A DNA stretch of 7,527 bases. Origin: Hungateiclostridiaceae bacterium UBA3922. Its GTDB lineage: Bacteria > Bacillota > Clostridia > Acetivibrionales > DTU013. The position numbers and the translations under genes were made by a program. The stretch lies in contig DGEQ01000150.1 of the NCBI GenBank assembly GCA_002386045.1, forward strand, positions 1-7,527. Direction: 5' to 3'. The notes under the pieces are model-generated. The model saw only the letters and a list, made by a program, of their open reading frames with translations, was not told the DNA's origin and did no database searches. Each line of letters opens with the position of its first letter. Positions within the stretch are counted from its first letter, which is position 1. This document shows positions 5,453 through 7,527 of the stretch, one piece after another.

Positions 5453-7435
5453 TCAGCTCACATCTATCATATCCAGGTAGCGGCTGCCGTGTTCCTCTAT
5501 GAAGTTTTTCCTGCCCTGCAGGTTGTCGCCAAGCAATATGTCAAACATGGTTTCCGTTTTTTCTATATCATCAGGCACTATCTTGATGAGCCTCCTGGTT
5601 TCCGGATTCATCGTTGTGTGCCACATCATTTCGGGCTCATTTTCCCCAAGGCCTTTTGAGCGCTGCACCGTGTACTTTTTCCCTTCGAGTTTGGCCAGTA
5701 TCTCCATTTTCTCCTTCTCAGAGTAAGCAAAATAGGTCTTGTCCCTGCAAGTAATTTCATACAGCGGAGATTCCGCTATGTACACCTTACCCTCCTGGAT
5801 AAGCGTCGGGACCAGCCGGTAAAGCATGGCAAGGATAAGGGTCCGGATCTGGAATCCATCAACATCCGCGTCGGTGCAGATTATTATTTTGCTCCACCTG
5901 AGGTTGTTCAGGTCGAATGTGTTAAGGTCTCTGTTGTGCTTAGATTTTATCTCAACGCCGCACCCAAGCACCTTCAGCAGGTCCACGATGATCTCATTCT
6001 TGAATATACTGTCGTACTCTGCCTTTAGGCAGTTGAGTATTTTCCCCCTGACAGGCATTATGGCCTGGAACTCTGCGTCCCTGCCCATTTTGCAGGAACC
6101 CAGCGCCGAATCGCCTTCGACGATGTAGAGTTCACGCTTGCTCACATCCTTGGTCCGGCAGTCAACGAACTTCTTCACCCTGTTCGAAATATCGACCGAG
6201 CCGCCCAGTTTCTTTTTTATATTTATCCTGGTCCTTTCCGCGGTCTCGCGGCTGCGCTTGTTCAGGAGGACCTGCTCGATTATTTTATCGCAGTCGGCTT
6301 TATTCTCGATCAGGTATATTTCCAACTGCTGTTTCAGGAAGTCCGTCATCGCTTCCTGGATGAACCTGTTCGTGATCGCCTTCTTGGTCTGGTTCTCGTA
6401 ACTGGTAATGGTGGAGAAAGAATTCGTCACCAGGATGAGGCTGTCCTGGATATCGGCAAAAGTGATCTTTGCTTCATCCTTGTTGTACTTGCCCCTGTTC
6501 CTGATACATTTATCTATCTCGTTGACAAACGCCGCTTTCACCGCACGGTCGGGCGAACCGCCGTATTCCAGGAAACTGGAGTTGTGATAGTATTCAAGCA
6601 GATTGACCTCATTGCAGAAGCAGAAAGCAATCTGCATCTTGAGCCGGTATTCGGGTTTGTCTTCCCTGTCGCGGCCCCTGGTACTTGTTTCGAAATACTG
6701 TATCTCGGTGAAATTCTTGCCGTCGCTTACTTCCCTGATGTAGTCGACGATACCGTTCGGATAGACGAACTCATAGGAATTGCCTGAAAACTCGTCAGTC
6801 AGGATGAATTTCAACCCGGCATTGACGACGGCCTGCTTTTTTAGCGTGTTGATATAATAATCCAGCGGTATGTCGATATCCGTGAACACTTCCAGGTCGG
6901 GTCTCCACTTCTGGATCGTTCCGGTGCTTTCATAATCGCACTTTGTTTTCTTCAGCCCGCCGATGTTTTCGCCTTTTTCGAAGTGGAGGTCGTACCTGTA
7001 GCCGTCCCGGAACACGGTCACATCCATATACTCAGAACTGTACTGGGTAGCACACGCGCCAAGGCCGTTCAGACCAAGGCTGAACTCATAGTTCTCGCCC
7101 TCATTGGTGTTGTACTTGCCTCCTGCATACAATTCGCAAAAGACAAGTTCCCAGTTGTAACGGTTTTCCTTAGGATTGAATTCGACCGGGATGCCCCTTC
7201 CGTAATCTCTGACCGTAATCGAATGGTCGCTGTGACGGATAACCTCGATCCTGTCGCCAAAACCTTCGCGCGCTTCGTCAATTGAATTCGAGAGGATTTC
7301 GAAGAATGCCTGCTGACAACCTTCAATTCCGTCAGAACCGAAGATAACACTTGGCCTCAGCCGTACCCGATCCGCCCCTTTGAGGGATGAAATGCTCTCA
7401 TTGCCGTAGACTCCAGGCTTTTTACCCCTTATCAT
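5453..7435 (-). CDS. parE: Type II DNA topoisomerase subunit B (topoisomerase IV ParE-like)
   Basis: This is the ATPase and TOPRIM subunit that partners ParC; ATP binding closes the N-gate and drives strand passage. From ATG 7435 it has 660 residues, near the usual 630-680. The GHKL ATPase motifs are FEILSNSIDEA (Glu46, Asn50, Asp53), DYGRGIP (77-83) and the lid GLNGLG (121-126), where E. coli GyrB has GLHGVG. The transducer carries the QTK loop (349-351). The TOPRIM domain has YIVEGDSA (acidic Glu440), MPVRGKILN (460-468) and the metal-binding TDADVDG (Asp522, Asp524, Asp526). The C-terminal GLGENEPEMMW (595-605) and TTMNPETRR follow the family pattern. An in-frame TTG at 7483 would add 16 residues but lies inside the promoter. 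The ATG at 7435 has GGAGGGG 8 bases upstream. The end (YLDMIDVS) looks complete despite the element just beyond it. Confidence 0.95.
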   Translation of the reverse strand: MIRGKKPGVYGNESISSLKGADRVRLRPSVIFGSDGIEGCQQAFFEILSNSIDEAREGFGDRIEVIRHSDHSITVRDYGRGIPVEFNPKENRYNWELVFCELYAGGKYNTNEGENYEFSLGLNGLGACATQYSSEYMDVTVFRDGYRYDLHFEKGENIGGLKKTKCDYESTGTIQKWRPDLEVFTDIDIPLDYYINTLKKQAVVNAGLKFILTDEFSGNSYEFVYPNGIVDYIREVSDGKNFTEIQYFETSTRGRDREDKPEYRLKMQIAFCFCNEVNLLEYYHNSSFLEYGGSPDRAVKAAFVNEIDKCIRNRGKYNKDEAKITFADIQDSLILVTNSFSTITSYENQTKKAITNRFIQEAMTDFLKQQLEIYLIENKADCDKIIEQVLLNKRSRETAERTRINIKKKLGGSVDISNRVKKFVDCRTKDVSKRELYIVEGDSALGSCKMGRDAEFQAIMPVRGKILNCLKAEYDSIFKNEIIVDLLKVLGCGVEIKSKHNRDLNTFDLNNLRWSKIIICTDADVDGFQIRTLILAMLYRLVPTLIQEGKVYIAESPLYEITCRDKTYFAYSEKEKMEILAKLEGKKYTVQRSKGLGENEPEMMWHTTMNPETRRLIKIVPDDIEKTETMFDILLGDNLQGRKNFIEEHGSRYLDMIDVS

Positions 7436-7443
7436 TTGTATCG

Positions 7444-7450
7444 CCCCTCC
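7444..7450 (-). promoter_or_regulatory. parE ribosome binding site that fixes the start
   Basis: GGAGGGG is 8 bases before the ATG at 7435 (MIRGKKPGVYG). No comparable site precedes the upstream in-frame TTG at 7483. Confidence 0.85.
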
Positions 7451-7475
7451 AGATCTGCAGAGCTTTTCTATTGTT

Positions 7476-7504
7476 ATTATCAATTAAAGGCATTTCAAAG
7501 TCAA
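7476..7504 (-). promoter_or_regulatory. Sigma-A-type promoter for parE (and probably parC)
   Basis: Read on the minus strand, TTGACT (7504-7499) and GATAAT (7481-7476) are separated by exactly 17 bp. Each differs from the consensus by one base. Transcription would start near 7469, giving a leader of about 34 bases that includes the GGAGGGG site. The genomic sequence ends only 4 bp beyond the -35 box, so upstream control sites are lost. Confidence 0.8.
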
Positions 7505-7508
7505 GTGC

Positions 7509-7527
7509 CTGTCTCTTATACACATCT
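7509..7527. other. Nextera/Tn5 mosaic-end adapter left at the contig end (artefact)
   Basis: The last 19 bases, CTGTCTCTTATACACATCT, are exactly the synthetic 19-bp mosaic end used in Tn5 tagmentation libraries. As I recall, the natural IS50 ends differ (outer end CTGACTCTTATACACAAGT), so this is not a resident transposon. Genomic sequence should be trimmed after 7508. Confidence 0.95.

Noticed and set aside
7509..7527. Natural Tn5/IS50 end
   Set aside because: The sequence is the hybrid engineered mosaic end, located flush with the contig terminus, and no transposase is present.

Overview
This 7.5-kb window looks like a whole or nearly whole contig from a mid-GC Bacillota (Clostridia-type) bacterium. 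The evidence is a ParE/ParC pair of the clostridial type, an aspartate kinase of the Bacillus YclM type, strong GGAGG-like ribosome binding sites, and a near-consensus sigma-A promoter (TTGACT, 17 bp, GATAAT) ahead of parE. The contig ends in a 19-bp synthetic Tn5 mosaic-end (Nextera adapter) sequence at 7509-7527, so those bases are library artefact and not genome. I place the organism no more precisely than this.

Layout. On the + strand, the 3' half of an aspartate kinase gene enters from the left edge and stops at 650. A gene-free stretch of about 660 bp follows. It holds a terminator-like hairpin with a GCGA loop, a five-copy degenerate repeat with 28/29-bp spacing, and a seven-copy 13-bp tandem repeat. 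Everything from there on is read on the minus strand, right to left: parE (7435-5453), a roughly 535-bp insertion with terminal inverted repeats, parC (4887-2701), a gene-free stretch of about 400 bp, and a TVP38/DedA-type membrane protein gene (2291-1314). This last gene has an unusual N-terminus of ten octapeptide repeats, encoded by a 24-bp tandem repeat.

How it fits together. ParE (ATPase and TOPRIM subunit) and ParC (DNA breakage subunit) form a heterotetrameric type II topoisomerase. ParC lacks a recognisable GyrA box, which favours a decatenase/relaxase role (topoisomerase IV-like) over a supercoiling gyrase. The promoter seen upstream of parE would drive parE and, by read-through, parC. 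The inserted element lies precisely between the parE stop codon and the parC ribosome binding site and leaves both genes intact. The aspartate kinase (entry to Lys/Thr/Met synthesis) and the TVP38-type protein have no evident functional link to the topoisomerase.

Most interesting material. The genes are familiar families and I see no new multi-gene system. The unusual content is the repeat and mobile DNA: a compact element with near-identical ~30-bp inverted ends and a third, internal copy of the end sequence, plus at least three unrelated tandem-repeat arrays within 1.5 kb, one of them turned into protein sequence.
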